A stretch of 64,000 bases of DNA from Acidovorax sp. A79 (GTDB lineage Bacteria > Pseudomonadota > Gammaproteobacteria > Burkholderiales > Burkholderiaceae_C), in assembly GCF_041154505.1 (NCBI RefSeq), contig NZ_AP028672.1:1625001-1689000 (forward strand), given 5' to 3'. Positions 35,969-45,230 of this stretch are shown piece after piece. The notes under the pieces were generated by a model, which saw only the letters and a program-made list of their open reading frames with translations, had not been told where the DNA came from and ran no database searches. A program made the position numbers and the translations under genes. Positions within the stretch are counted from its first letter, which is position 1. The number at the start of each line of letters is the position of its first letter.

Positions 35969-38878
35969 TCAGTGCGGCGCAGTGGCCTGCGCCACCTCCA
36001 GCCGCTCGACGGCCACCGCGCAGTACTTGAACTCGGGGATCTTGCCGAACGGGTCCAGCGCCGCGTTGGTCAGCAGGTTGGCCGCTGCCTCCACATACGC
36101 AAACGGCATGAACACGGTGCCGCGCGGCGTGCCGTCGTCGCGCCGCACGCGCACCTGCACCATGCCGCGCCGCGAGCGGATGCCCACCAGCGCCCCGGGC
36201 GCCACGCCCAGCCGCGCCAGTTCGTCGCCATGCAGCGATGCGGTGGCCATGGGCTCGATGGCGTCCAGCACGGTGCTGCGCCGGGTCATGCTGCCCGTGT
36301 GCCAGTGCTCCAGCTGGCGGCCGGTGATGAGCACCAGGGGGTAGTCGGCATCGGGCTTTTCGGCCGCCGGGATCACGCTGGCGGGCACCAGCTGCAGGCG
36401 GCCCGTGGGCGTGGGGAATTTTTCGGTGAAGACGATGGGCTGGCCCGGGTCGCCTTCCGTGAGGCAGGGGTAGGTCACGCTGGAGTCGCGCGCGAGGCGG
36501 TCCCAGGTGATGCCCTCGATGCTGGCGTGCATGGCCTGGCGCATTTCGTCGTAGACAGCGGCCACGCCGGACTCTTCGCCTTCGTAGTTCCAGCCAAGCC
36601 CCATGCGCGCGGCGATCTGCTGGATGATCCACAGGTCCGGCTGCGCGTCGCCCGGCGGGTTCAAGGCGCGGCGGCCCATCTGCACCATGCGGTCGGTGTT
36701 GCTGGCGGTGCCGGTCTTTTCGGGCCAGGCGCTGGCGGGCAGCACCACGTCGGCCAGCCAGGCGGTCTCGGTCAAGAAGATGTCCTGCACCACCAGGTGC
36801 GACAGGCTGGCCAGCGCGTGGCGCGCGTGGTTCAGGTCGGGGTCGCTCATGGCGGGGTTCTCGCCCATGATGTACATGCCGCGCACCTTGTGCGGGTCGC
36901 TGTCGTCGGCCAGGGCCTTGTGCATGATCTCGACCACGGTGTAGCCCGGCGCCTCATCGAGCCGGGTGCCCCAGAAGTCCTCGAACCAGGCATGCGCCTC
37001 CGCGTTGTCCACCCGCTGGTAATTGGGGAACATCATGGGGATCAGCCCCGCGTCGCTCGCGCCCTGCACGTTGTTCTGGCCGCGCAGCGGGTGCAGGCCG
37101 GATCCGGGCTTGCCGATCTGGCCGGTGACGGCGCACAGCGCGATCAGGCAGCGCGCATTGTCGGTGCCGTGCACGTGCTGGCTTACGCCCATGCCCCAGA
37201 GGATCATCGACGCCTTCGCCGTGGCAAACGCCCGCGCCACCTCGCGCAGCGTCTCGGCCGGGATGCCGCACACCGGGGCCATGGCCTCGGGGCTGCAGCC
37301 CATCACGTTGGCCTTCAAGGCCTCGAAGTTGTTGGCGCGGCCTTTGATGAAGGCTTCATCCACCAGGCCTTCGTCGATCACCGTGTGGATCAGCGCGTTG
37401 AGCATGGCCACGTCGGTGTCGGCCTTGAACTGCAGTGTGCGCCAGGCATGGCGGCCGATGTCGGTGATGCGCGGATCGGCCAGCACGATCTTCGCGCCCC
37501 GCTGCGCGGCGTTCTTCATCCAGGTGGCCGCCACGGGGTGGTTGGCCGTGGGGTTGGAGCCGATCACGAAGATCAGCTCGGCATGCTCCACGTCGTTCAC
37601 CGGGTTGCTGACCGCGCCCGAGCCCACGCCTTCGAGCAGCGCTGCCACGCTGGAGGCGTGGCACAGCCGCGTGCAGTGGTCCACGTTGTTGCTGCCAAAG
37701 CCGGTGCGCACCAGCTTCTGGAACAGGTAGGCCTCTTCGTTGCTGCCCTTGGCCGAGCCGAAGCCCGCCAGCGCCTTGGGGCCGTGCGTGTCGCGCAGCG
37801 ACCTGAGCGTGCTGGCGGCCAGGCCGAGCGCCTCGTCCCAGGTCGCTGCGCGGAAGGTATCGCGCCAGTCGGCGCCGTAGGGCCGCACCTCCTTGGGCAC
37901 GCCGGGTTTGCGGATCAGCGGCACCGTCAGGCGGTCGGGGTGGTGGGCGTAGTCGAAACCGAAGCGCCCTTTCACGCACAGGCGGCCGTGGTTGGCCGGG
38001 CCGTCGCGGCCCTCGACGCTGATGATTTTTTCATCGCGCACGTTGTAGGTGATGAGGCAGCCCACGCCGCAGAACGGGCAGACCGAATCGACCTTGCGGT
38101 CCACCGCCTGCGGGCCGATGTGCGTCTTGGGGCTGAGCGCGCCCGTGGGGCAGGCCTGCACGCATTCGCCGCAGGCCACGCAGGTGCTCTCGGCCATGGG
38201 GTCGTCGAGGTCGAACACGATCTTGGAATCTGCCCCGCGCAGCGCGTAGCCGATCACGTCGTTGACCTGTTCCTCGCGGCAGGCGCGCACGCAGCGGTTG
38301 CACTGGATGCAGGCGTCCAGGTTCACCGCCATGGCCGGGTGGCTCAGGTCGGGCGCGGGCTGCTCGCGGCGCAGGGCGTAGAGGGCCGGGCGCACGGCCA
38401 CGCCCAGGCGGTCGGCCCACTCGCTCAGTTCGCCGTGCTGGCCTACCGTTTCTGAAATATTTGAATCAAATTTGCCGCTAGCGATTGATGGATAAGCGCC
38501 ACCAGCTATCAATTCAGGAGTATTTGATTGGTCGTCGTTCCAGCGATAGCCCACATCGGGCATGTCCGACAGCAGCATCTCCACCACCATCTGCTGGCTC
38601 TTGCGGGCGCGCGGGCTGGCGGCCGACACCTTCATGCCCTCGGTCGGCGCGCGGCAGCAGCTGGGGGCGAGCGTGCGCTCGCCGGCGATCTCGACCACGC
38701 AGGCGCGGCAATTGCCATCGGGGCGCAGGCCGTCGGTGTAGCAGAGGTGGGGAATGTCCACGCCATGGCGCTGCGCGGCTTTGAGGATGGTTTCACCGGC
38801 GTGGGCGGTGACGGGCTGGCCGTCCAGCTCGAAGGCTACGCCAGGCTGCGCCGCCGTGGATGTCAACACGGCGCTCAT
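35969..38878 (-). CDS. fdsA: NAD-linked formate dehydrogenase alpha subunit
   Basis: A 969-residue cytoplasmic molybdopterin subunit. It has an N-terminal plant-type [2Fe-2S] domain (Cys46, Cys57, Cys60, Cys74 region), a His-Cys-type cluster, two [4Fe-4S] clusters (CIQCNRCVRAC, CVACGECVQAC), a further cluster at CPFCGVGC, and the catalytic domain. The metal ligand is Cys406 in CTRLCHASSV, so it is not a selenoprotein. Residues 118-142 are encoded by an in-frame copy of the palindromic repeat, in a segment between the 2Fe-2S and 4Fe-4S domains. The start overlaps the fdsGB stop by four bases. Confidence 0.94.
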   Translation of the reverse strand: MSAVLTSTAAQPGVAFELDGQPVTAHAGETILKAAQRHGVDIPHLCYTDGLRPDGNCRACVVEIAGERTLAPSCCRAPTEGMKVSAASPRARKSQQMVVEMLLSDMPDVGYRWNDDQSNTPELIAGGAYPSIASGKFDSNISETVGQHGELSEWADRLGVAVRPALYALRREQPAPDLSHPAMAVNLDACIQCNRCVRACREEQVNDVIGYALRGADSKIVFDLDDPMAESTCVACGECVQACPTGALSPKTHIGPQAVDRKVDSVCPFCGVGCLITYNVRDEKIISVEGRDGPANHGRLCVKGRFGFDYAHHPDRLTVPLIRKPGVPKEVRPYGADWRDTFRAATWDEALGLAASTLRSLRDTHGPKALAGFGSAKGSNEEAYLFQKLVRTGFGSNNVDHCTRLCHASSVAALLEGVGSGAVSNPVNDVEHAELIFVIGSNPTANHPVAATWMKNAAQRGAKIVLADPRITDIGRHAWRTLQFKADTDVAMLNALIHTVIDEGLVDEAFIKGRANNFEALKANVMGCSPEAMAPVCGIPAETLREVARAFATAKASMILWGMGVSQHVHGTDNARCLIALCAVTGQIGKPGSGLHPLRGQNNVQGASDAGLIPMMFPNYQRVDNAEAHAWFEDFWGTRLDEAPGYTVVEIMHKALADDSDPHKVRGMYIMGENPAMSDPDLNHARHALASLSHLVVQDIFLTETAWLADVVLPASAWPEKTGTASNTDRMVQMGRRALNPPGDAQPDLWIIQQIAARMGLGWNYEGEESGVAAVYDEMRQAMHASIEGITWDRLARDSSVTYPCLTEGDPGQPIVFTEKFPTPTGRLQLVPASVIPAAEKPDADYPLVLITGRQLEHWHTGSMTRRSTVLDAIEPMATASLHGDELARLGVAPGALVGIRSRRGMVQVRVRRDDGTPRGTVFMPFAYVEAAANLLTNAALDPFGKIPEFKYCAVAVERLEVAQATAPH
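38457..38527 (+). repeat. Palindromic repeat copy D, in frame inside fdsA
   Basis: The plus strand reads AATCAAATTTGCCGCTAGCGAT, tgatgga, TAAGCGCCACC, AGCTATCAATTCAGGAGTA, clearly the same family as the intergenic copies A and C. It is markedly AT-richer than the gene around it. No stop arises in the fdsA frame, so the enzyme gains about 25 residues. Confidence 0.82.
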
Positions 38879-40785
38879 GGCTGCAACCCTCCGGGCAGTT
38901 GCTCGGCGAGCGGGCTGTTGCGCGGCCTGGGCAAGTCGCCTGGCCAGGCCGCCTCGCCCACCTCGTGCGGGAAATACTTGTGGATGCAGCGGATGGGGTT
39001 GGGCGCCGCCTGGCCCAGGCCGCAGATCGATGCATCGCCCATCACCTGGGCCAGGTCGTCGAGCAGTTCTTCATCCCACTGCGGGGCGCGCATCAACACC
39101 GCAGCCTTGGCCGTGCCCACGCGGCAGGGCGTGCACTGGCCGCAGCTTTCGTGCTCGAAGAAGCGCATCACGTTCAGCGCCGCATCGCGCGCCCGGTCGT
39201 GCTGGCTGAGCACGATGACGGCGGCCGAGCCGATGAAGCAGCCGTGGGGCTGCAGCGTGTCGAAGTCGAGCGGGAGGTTGCTCAGGCTGGCGGGAAGGAT
39301 GCCGCCCGACGCGCCGCCGGGCAGGTAGGCATACAGCTGGTGGCCGTCGGGCATGCCGCCGCAGTATTCGTCGATGAGTTCCTGCACCGTGATGCCCGCA
39401 GGCGCGAGCTTGACGCCGGGATGCTTCACGCGTCCGCTCACGCTGAAACTGCGCAGCCCCTTGCGCCCGTGGCGGCCAAAGCTGGCAAACCATTGCGGCC
39501 CGCGCTCGACGATGTCGCGCACCCAGTACAGCGTCTCGAAGTTGTGCTCCAGCGTGGGCCGGCCGAACAGGCCCACCTGCGCGATGTAGGGCGGGCGCAT
39601 GCGGGGCTCGCCACGTTTGCCTTCGATGCTCTCGATCATGGCCGACTCTTCGCCGCAGATGTAGGCACCCGCGCCGCGCCGCAGCTCGATGTGCGGCAAG
39701 GGGCATGGCGGTTCGGCGCGCAGATCCCGCAGCGCCGCCTGCAGCAGCGCGCGGCAGCCGTGGTACTCGTCGCGCAGGTAGATGTAGATGGCTTCGGTGC
39801 CCACCACCTGGGCGGCGATGAGAACGCCTTCCAGAAAGCGGTGCGGGTCGCGTTCGAGGTAGGTGCGGTCCTTGAAGGTGCCGGGCTCGCCCTCGTCGAT
39901 GTTGACGGCCATCAGCCGTGGCGCGGGCTGGTCGCGCACGATGCGCCATTTGCGTCCCGCCGGAAAGCCTGCGCCGCCCAGGCCGCGCAGGCCCGAGTTC
40001 TCCATGGCCGAGAGCACCGCCTCGGCATCCATTTCGCCGTTGACCAGCGCGGCGGCCGTCTGGTAGCCGCCGTGCGCGCGGTAGGTGGCGAGGTCGGTGT
40101 GGGCGGGACTGACCGGGTCTGGCTGCGCAGGCACGCTGTGTTCGGCCAGCGCGGCAATATCAAAATTGATAGCTGCCAGCGCTTGTGGATGAAGCGCCAG
40201 GGCCCGATTTGGCTTCGAAATGATGGTGTCCAGCACGGCATCCACCGTGGCGTGTGGCACCGGGCACTGGTGCACCACGGCCACGGGCGCCTGCTCGCAG
40301 CGGCCCACGCAGGGCACGGCCACCACCTGCACATCGCCCTGCCCTGCACCAAGGTTCATCGCGCGCAGGCGCCCGGGCAGCTCGGCCAGCAGTTCATGTG
40401 CGCCGGCCAGGCTGCAGCTCAGGCTGTCGCACACCCGCAGCACCAGGCGCGGGGCCTGGGCATCCTCGCCGCGCACGATGTCGAAGTGGTGGTAGAAGCT
40501 GGCCACTTCATACACCTCGGCCATGGGGCGGTTGAGCTGCTTGGCCAGCGCCACCAGGTGGCGGTCGTGCAGCACGCCAAAGTGGTCGTTCAGCCGGTGC
40601 AGGTATTCGATGAGCAGATCGCGCCGAAAACCATCGGCCGGGCGCGGCCCCAGCAGCTGCGCCACCTCGGCCAGCGCGGCATCCTCGGGCTGGCGGCCTT
40701 TCAGGCGGCTCTTGCGGCGGATGCGCTCGCGCATGTCGTTGACGGACACGGCGGCCACGGTGGGGGCTTCGGGTGCAGGATTCAT
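38875..40785 (-). CDS. fdsB: NAD-linked formate dehydrogenase, fused gamma and beta subunits
   Basis: A 636-residue fusion. Residues 1-188 are NuoE/FdsG-like with a [2Fe-2S] site at Cys119, Cys124, Cys159 and Cys163. From about 225 it is NuoF/FdsB-like: GGAGFPAGRKWR for FMN/NAD, GAGAYICGEESA, and the [4Fe-4S] site ESCGQCTPCRVG plus a distal cysteine. It passes electrons from FdsA to NAD+. In most relatives these are separate genes. The join (about 190-210) is encoded by palindromic repeat copy E. The ATG at 40785 begins the conserved part. Confidence 0.92.
   Translation of the reverse strand: MNPAPEAPTVAAVSVNDMRERIRRKSRLKGRQPEDAALAEVAQLLGPRPADGFRRDLLIEYLHRLNDHFGVLHDRHLVALAKQLNRPMAEVYEVASFYHHFDIVRGEDAQAPRLVLRVCDSLSCSLAGAHELLAELPGRLRAMNLGAGQGDVQVVAVPCVGRCEQAPVAVVHQCPVPHATVDAVLDTIISKPNRALALHPQALAAINFDIAALAEHSVPAQPDPVSPAHTDLATYRAHGGYQTAAALVNGEMDAEAVLSAMENSGLRGLGGAGFPAGRKWRIVRDQPAPRLMAVNIDEGEPGTFKDRTYLERDPHRFLEGVLIAAQVVGTEAIYIYLRDEYHGCRALLQAALRDLRAEPPCPLPHIELRRGAGAYICGEESAMIESIEGKRGEPRMRPPYIAQVGLFGRPTLEHNFETLYWVRDIVERGPQWFASFGRHGRKGLRSFSVSGRVKHPGVKLAPAGITVQELIDEYCGGMPDGHQLYAYLPGGASGGILPASLSNLPLDFDTLQPHGCFIGSAAVIVLSQHDRARDAALNVMRFFEHESCGQCTPCRVGTAKAAVLMRAPQWDEELLDDLAQVMGDASICGLGQAAPNPIRCIHKYFPHEVGEAAWPGDLPRPRNSPLAEQLPGGLQP
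40156..40212 (-). repeat. Palindromic repeat copy E, in frame at the FdsG-FdsB junction
   Basis: Read on the minus strand: AAATCGGGCCCTGGCGCTT, catcca, CAAGCGCTGGCAGCTATCAATTTTGATAT. The arms GGCGCTT and AAGCGCT are nearly perfect. It encodes about 20 residues (KPNRALALHPQALAAINFDI) without stop, exactly in the linker between the two fused domains. Confidence 0.85.
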
Positions 40786-40946
40786 GGATCGGGATCGTGG
40801 GGCGCGCGCAGCGGTGGTTATGAAGCCGCCTGCATACCGCAGGCTGGCGAGCGCAGTGTCGACGAGGCCCGCGGGGGCGTCAAATTGCTTACGCACATGG
40901 GACGATCACAAAAACAAATGAGCCCGGACCGTCCCCTGCGCGGCCG

Positions 40947-41897
40947 CTACGCCTGCGGCGGCGGCGGGCGGCTGCGATGCAGCGCCGACAGGAAGTAGCG
41001 CGCGGCCTGTGGCAGGGGGCGGTCCCTGCGCGTGATGGCGCCGAACTCGCCCATCTTGTGCTTGATGTGGCAGGGCAGGATCTTGAGCAGATGGTGCCGC
41101 GCATAGATCGTGGCGATCGACAGCGGAATCACGGCCACCATGGTGGTGTCCGCGATCAGCTGCATGGTGGTCAGGATGGAGGCCGTCTCGATCAGGCCAC
41201 GGGGCGGCGGCGCGTGGAGCGAGCGGAACTCCTGGTCCAGCACCTCGCGCATGGGGCTGCCGGAGGGCTGCAGTATCCAGGGGTAGTCCAGCAAGCTGGA
41301 AAAGGGAACCTGCCTTTTCTTGGACAGCGGGTGCCCCACTCCCACCACCACGGCCAGCGACTCGTTGGCCAGCGGCTGAAAGCCGAACAGGGCCTTGTGC
41401 TCCGGCCGCACGCGCCCGATGGCGATGTCGATCAGGCCGTCCTTGAGCAGTTCGACCAGCCTGTCGCTGGTGTCCAGCGTCACCTGGATGGTGGTCAGCG
41501 GATAGGTCTTGTTGAAAGCGATGATGGCCTGGTTCAGCAAGGTGGGCAGCGGCGCCATGATGCAGCCCACCGCCAGGCGCCCCGCGCTTCCCAGTTTCAG
41601 TTCATCGAGTTCGCGGGCCATGGACTCCATCGAGCCGCGCATGCCCTGGAAGTACCCCAGCACGCGCTCGCCGGCCGGTGTCATCCGCTGCCCCCGCCCC
41701 TCGCGTTCGAACAGGCGCTGCCCCAGCGCCGACTCCAGCTCCTGAATCATCTTCGTGGCGGCGGGCTGGCTCATTCCCAGCTCGACCGCCGCCCCCCGCA
41801 AGGTGCCATGTTCGGCAAAAGCCAGCATGAGGGCGACCTGCCGCATGCGCAGCCGGTTGAGCAGTTGCGAGACGACAAAAGGACTTGTTTTGTGCAT
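40947..41897 (-). CDS. LysR-family regulator of the sugar-acid operon
   Basis: A 316-residue regulator of the GbpR/galactose-binding-regulator type by eye: helix-turn-helix RMRQVALMLAFAEHGTLRGAA, MSQPAATKMIQELE, then MAPLPTLLNQAIIAFNKTYP and a substrate-binding domain. It is divergent from the twelve-gene operon starting at 42052, with an AT-rich dyad-containing gap between. Members of this subgroup often control sugar uptake and oxidation. The effector is probably the imported sugar or an intermediate, which is inference from position. Confidence 0.9.
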   Translation of the reverse strand: MHKTSPFVVSQLLNRLRMRQVALMLAFAEHGTLRGAAVELGMSQPAATKMIQELESALGQRLFEREGRGQRMTPAGERVLGYFQGMRGSMESMARELDELKLGSAGRLAVGCIMAPLPTLLNQAIIAFNKTYPLTTIQVTLDTSDRLVELLKDGLIDIAIGRVRPEHKALFGFQPLANESLAVVVGVGHPLSKKRQVPFSSLLDYPWILQPSGSPMREVLDQEFRSLHAPPPRGLIETASILTTMQLIADTTMVAVIPLSIATIYARHHLLKILPCHIKHKMGEFGAITRRDRPLPQAARYFLSALHRSRPPPPQA

Positions 41898-41940
41898 GGA
41901 GGAACCGCCTCTGGCTTACGGGAAAACCCAGCGTCAAATC

Positions 41941-41976
41941 ATAACCAGTGATTATTAGTTATGTTCAATTTTTGAA
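41941..41976. promoter_or_regulatory. LysR operator candidate with two adjacent dyads
   Basis: The AT-rich gap holds ATAAC-N12-GTTAT (41941-41962), a dyad with the T-N11-A character of LysR sites. It is followed at once by TTCAA-TTT-TTGAA (41964-41976). Both lie between the divergent LysR gene and the operon. Confidence 0.55.
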
Positions 41977-42005
41977 TTTACGTTAACTATCCGCCTCCCA
42001 ATAAT
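41977..42005 (+). promoter_or_regulatory. Candidate promoter of the sugar-acid operon
   Basis: TTTACG (41977-41982) and AATAAT (42000-42005) are separated by 17 bases, directly downstream of the dyads and about 45 bases before the first ATG. The -35 match is weak, as expected for an activator-dependent promoter. Confidence 0.35.
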
Positions 42006-42051
42006 CGGCCCACATGCAGCAGGCGACACCACCCAAAACCGAATCCCATCC

Positions 42052-43098
42052 ATGACAAACGCCGCAAAACCGGTCGTGGCCCTGACCCTGGGCGACCCCG
42101 CGGGCATCGGTCCTGAGCTCATCGCGAAGCTGCTCAGCCGGCCTGACGTCCACGAGGAGGCCAACGTGGTCGTGGTGGGCGACATCTGGGTGTGGAATGC
42201 CGGCCAGCAGACCGCTGGCGTCGCCGTGCCGACACACCCCGTCGCGACGCTGGCCGAAGTGCGCGACCGCCCCCAACAGGACCGGCCTGCCTTTGTGCCG
42301 GTGGCGTCCATCGATGCCGGCAAGGTCCGCTGCGGCCACGTGGCGGCGGAATGCGGGGCCTCCGTCCTTCAGGTGCTGAACCTCTGCATGGACGCGGCCC
42401 AGGCCGCCCATGTGGACGCCATCTGCTTCGCCCCCCTGAACAAACACGCCATGAAGCTGGGCGGGCTCCGCCACGAGGACGAACTGCACCATTTCGCCGC
42501 GTACCTGGGAGTGCAGGGCTACTTCTGCGAGTTCAACACCCTGGGCCGCCTGTGGACATCGCGGGTGTCCTCGCACATTCCCCTCAAGGATGCCGCGCGG
42601 GCACTGAGCCAGGAACGCATCGTGGCCGCCGCCAGGCTCATCCACCAGTCGCTGCGGGACAGCGGGTTCCCCGATCCCAGGGTGGCCGTGGCGGCCTTCA
42701 ATCCGCACGCGGGGGACGGCGGCATGTGCGGACGCGAGGAGATCGACATCATCGCGCCGGCCGTCAGGACGCTCCAGGAAGCCGGAGTGCCGGCGGAAGG
42801 CCCCTTCCCCGCGGACACGGTGTTCCTGAAAGCGCGCGACGGCCACTACCAGGCGGTGGTGACCATGTACCACGACCAGGGCCAGATCGCGATCAAGCTG
42901 CTGGGATTCAGCCGGGGGGTCACCGTCCAGGGCGGGCTTCCCATCCCCATCACCACGCCCGCCCATGGCACGGCCTTCGACATCGCGGGCAGGGGCGTGG
43001 CCGATGTCAATGCCACGCACAACGCATTCCGGATCGCCGCACGCATGGGCTCGAACCAGCTGCGCGCCCGCCAGGGCGACCCGCTGGCCGGTGAATGA
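42052..43098 (+). CDS. PdxA2-like NAD-dependent dehydrogenase
   Basis: A 348-residue member of the PdxA family. It starts [15 protein letters not shown] and has the three metal histidines in [14 protein letters not shown] and MYHDQGQI. Family enzymes oxidise and decarboxylate a beta-hydroxy acid: PdxA acts on 4-phosphohydroxy-threonine, PdxA2 on tetronate phosphates, TphB on a cis-dihydrodiol. The operon lacks the sugar-acid kinase that goes with phosphate-using PdxA2, so the substrate may be unphosphorylated. It is the first gene of the operon. Confidence 0.88.
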   Translation: MTNAAKPVVALTLGDPAGIGPELIAKLLSRPDVHEEANVVVVGDIWVWNAGQQTAGVAVPTHPVATLAEVRDRPQQDRPAFVPVASIDAGKVRCGHVAAECGASVLQVLNLCMDAAQAAHVDAICFAPLNKHAMKLGGLRHEDELHHFAAYLGVQGYFCEFNTLGRLWTSRVSSHIPLKDAARALSQERIVAAARLIHQSLRDSGFPDPRVAVAAFNPHAGDGGMCGREEIDIIAPAVRTLQEAGVPAEGPFPADTVFLKARDGHYQAVVTMYHDQGQIAIKLLGFSRGVTVQGGLPIPITTPAHGTAFDIAGRGVADVNATHNAFRIAARMGSNQLRARQGDPLAGE

Positions 43099-43117
43099 CA
43101 GAAAAAAAGAAATCGCC

Positions 43118-44290
43118 ATGAAAATCAAATCGGTCCGCGCGCGCGTCTACGAATGGAAGGGCAAGACCATCGCGCCCCAGGACAACTTCTGCGCCAACGC
43201 CATGGACCTCGTCTACTCCAGGACCGAGACCATGAGCACCTTCCGCTTCCACTCTTGGACCGTGGTGGAGATGGAGACCGATGACGGCATCGTGGGGCTG
43301 GGCAACGTGGCGCTGGCGCCGCGCATCGCCAAGGCCATCATCGACGAGTACCTCGCGCCGCTGGTCATCGGACAGGACCCCTGGGACTACGAGTACCTGT
43401 GGCAGCGCATGTACCGCGCCACCCATGCCTGGGGCCGCAAGGGCGTGACCATGGCCGCCATCTCGGCTGTGGACCTGGCCATCTGGGACATCCTGGGCAA
43501 GAGCGTGAACAAGCCGGTGTTCAAGCTGCTGGGCGGGCGCACCAAGGAAAAGATCCCCTGCTACTACTCCAAGCTCTACCGCACCGACCTGGACGCCATG
43601 CAGGCCGAAGCGCAGAAGTTCCTGGACCAGGGCTTCACCGCATTCAAGATGCGCTTCGGCTACGGGCCCGCCCATCTGCAGCAGGGCGTGCAGGAAAACC
43701 TCAGGTCCGTCGAGGCCGTGCGCGAGGTCATCGGCTACGACAACGACCTGATGCTCGAGTGCTACATGGGCTGGAGCCTCGAATACGCCAGGCGCATGCT
43801 GCCCAAGCTCGAGAAGTTCGAGCCCCGCTGGCTGGAAGAGCCCGTGATCGCCGACGACATCGACGGCTATGCCGAACTCAATGCCATGGGCAGCATCCCC
43901 ATTTCGGGCGGAGAGCATGAGTTCAGCCTCTACGGCTTCAGGCAGCTGCTGGACAAGAAGGCCGTGAGCGTCGTGCAGTACGACACCAACCGCGTGGGCG
44001 GCATCACCGCCGCCCACAAGATCAACGCCCTGTGCGAGGCCCACAGCGTGCCGGTGGTGCCGCATGCGGGGCAGATGCACAACTACCACCTGACCATGAG
44101 CACGCTGGCCTCGCCCATGGCCGAGTACTTCCCCATCTTCGATGTGGAGGTCGGCAACGAACTGTTCTGGTACCTCTTCGATGGCGAGCCCGTGGCGGAG
44201 AACGGTTTCCTGCAGCTCAGGGACGACGCACCGGGCCTGGGCCTCGCGCTCAAGACCGAGTACCTCGACCAGTTCCACATCGTCGGATAA
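43118..44290 (+). CDS. Sugar-acid dehydratase of the enolase superfamily (L-rhamnonate dehydratase-like)
   Basis: A 390-residue mandelate-racemase-type enzyme. Metal ligands are Glu214 (LMLECYMGW), Glu240 (WLEEPV) and Glu266 (SGGEHE). The GEHE motif and [11 protein letters not shown] (His316 and His321) resemble L-rhamnonate dehydratase, and the first ligand is Glu where RhmD has Asp. The enzyme would dehydrate an aldonate to a 2-keto-3-deoxy acid. The ATG at 43118 begins the capping domain, 19 bases after the PdxA2 stop. The exact substrate cannot be read from the sequence. Confidence 0.86.
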   Translation: MKIKSVRARVYEWKGKTIAPQDNFCANAMDLVYSRTETMSTFRFHSWTVVEMETDDGIVGLGNVALAPRIAKAIIDEYLAPLVIGQDPWDYEYLWQRMYRATHAWGRKGVTMAAISAVDLAIWDILGKSVNKPVFKLLGGRTKEKIPCYYSKLYRTDLDAMQAEAQKFLDQGFTAFKMRFGYGPAHLQQGVQENLRSVEAVREVIGYDNDLMLECYMGWSLEYARRMLPKLEKFEPRWLEEPVIADDIDGYAELNAMGSIPISGGEHEFSLYGFRQLLDKKAVSVVQYDTNRVGGITAAHKINALCEAHSVPVVPHAGQMHNYHLTMSTLASPMAEYFPIFDVEVGNELFWYLFDGEPVAENGFLQLRDDAPGLGLALKTEYLDQFHIVG

Positions 44291-44300
44291 GGGCTGCGGC

Positions 44301-45230
44301 ATGCCTGGACGCTCCACCCCCCGCTACCGTGGCATCTTCCCCGTGGTGCCCACCACCTTCCACGAGGACGGCACGCTCGACCTGGCCAGCCAGAAGCGCT
44401 GCCTGGACTTCATGATCGACTCGGGCGTGGACGGCCTGTGCATCCTGGCCAACTTCTCCGAGCAGTTCCTGCTGTCGGACGAAGAACGCGAAACCCTCAC
44501 CCGCACGGCACTGGAGCATGTGGCGGGTCGCGTGCCCGTCATCGTCACCACCACCCACACCAGCACCGCCGTCTGCGCCGCGCGCAGCCGCCGCGCACAG
44601 GACATGGGCGCGGCCATGGTGATGGTGATGCCGCCCTACCACGGCGCCACCTTCCGCTTCAGCGAGGCACGCATCCGGAGCTTCTTCCAGGGCGTGTCCG
44701 ACGCCGTCGGCATCCCCGTCATGGTCCAGGACGCACCGGCCGCGGGCACGCCGCTGTCTGCGGCCTTCCTGGCCCGGATGGCGCAGGAGATCGAGCAGGT
44801 CTGCTACTTCAAGATGGAAACCGCGGGGGCGGCGAGCAAGCTGCGCGAGCTCATCGCGCTGGGCGGCGAGGCCATCGAAGGCCCCTGGGACGGGGAGGAG
44901 GCCATCACCCTGCTGGCGGACCTGGAAGCCGGGGCCACCGGATCGATGACGGGCGGCGGGTTCGCGGACGGCATACGCCCCATCATCGAAGCCCACCGCC
45001 AGGGCGACAGGGACCAGGCCTTCGCCCAGTACCAGCGCTGGCTGCCGCTGATCAACCACGAGAACCGCCAGGCGGGCTTCCTGGCGGCCAAGACGCTGAT
45101 GAAGGAAGGCCGCGTGATCGCCTGCGACGCACCGCGCGCGCCCTGGCCGCCCATGCACCCGGAGGTGCGCCGCCAGCTGCTGGCCATCGCACGCCCGCTC
45201 GATCCGCTGGTGCTGCGCTGGGCGCATTGA
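44301..45230 (+). CDS. DHDPS/NAL-family aldolase or dehydratase
   Basis: A 309-residue TIM-barrel lyase. The Schiff-base lysine is Lys171 in CYFKMETAG and the catalytic tyrosine is Tyr113 in MPPYHGATF. Next to a sugar-acid dehydratase it probably cleaves a 2-keto-3-deoxy sugar acid to pyruvate plus an aldehyde. Alternatively it removes water like keto-deoxyarabinonate dehydratase. It starts 10 bases after the dehydratase stop. Confidence 0.87.
   Translation: MPGRSTPRYRGIFPVVPTTFHEDGTLDLASQKRCLDFMIDSGVDGLCILANFSEQFLLSDEERETLTRTALEHVAGRVPVIVTTTHTSTAVCAARSRRAQDMGAAMVMVMPPYHGATFRFSEARIRSFFQGVSDAVGIPVMVQDAPAAGTPLSAAFLARMAQEIEQVCYFKMETAGAASKLRELIALGGEAIEGPWDGEEAITLLADLEAGATGSMTGGGFADGIRPIIEAHRQGDRDQAFAQYQRWLPLINHENRQAGFLAAKTLMKEGRVIACDAPRAPWPPMHPEVRRQLLAIARPLDPLVLRWAH

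Noticed and set aside
43118..44290. Naming the dehydratase as L-rhamnonate dehydratase outright
   Set aside because: The metal-ligand and histidine motifs are similar, but the first ligand is Glu, not Asp, and substrate specificity in this superfamily cannot be read from motifs.
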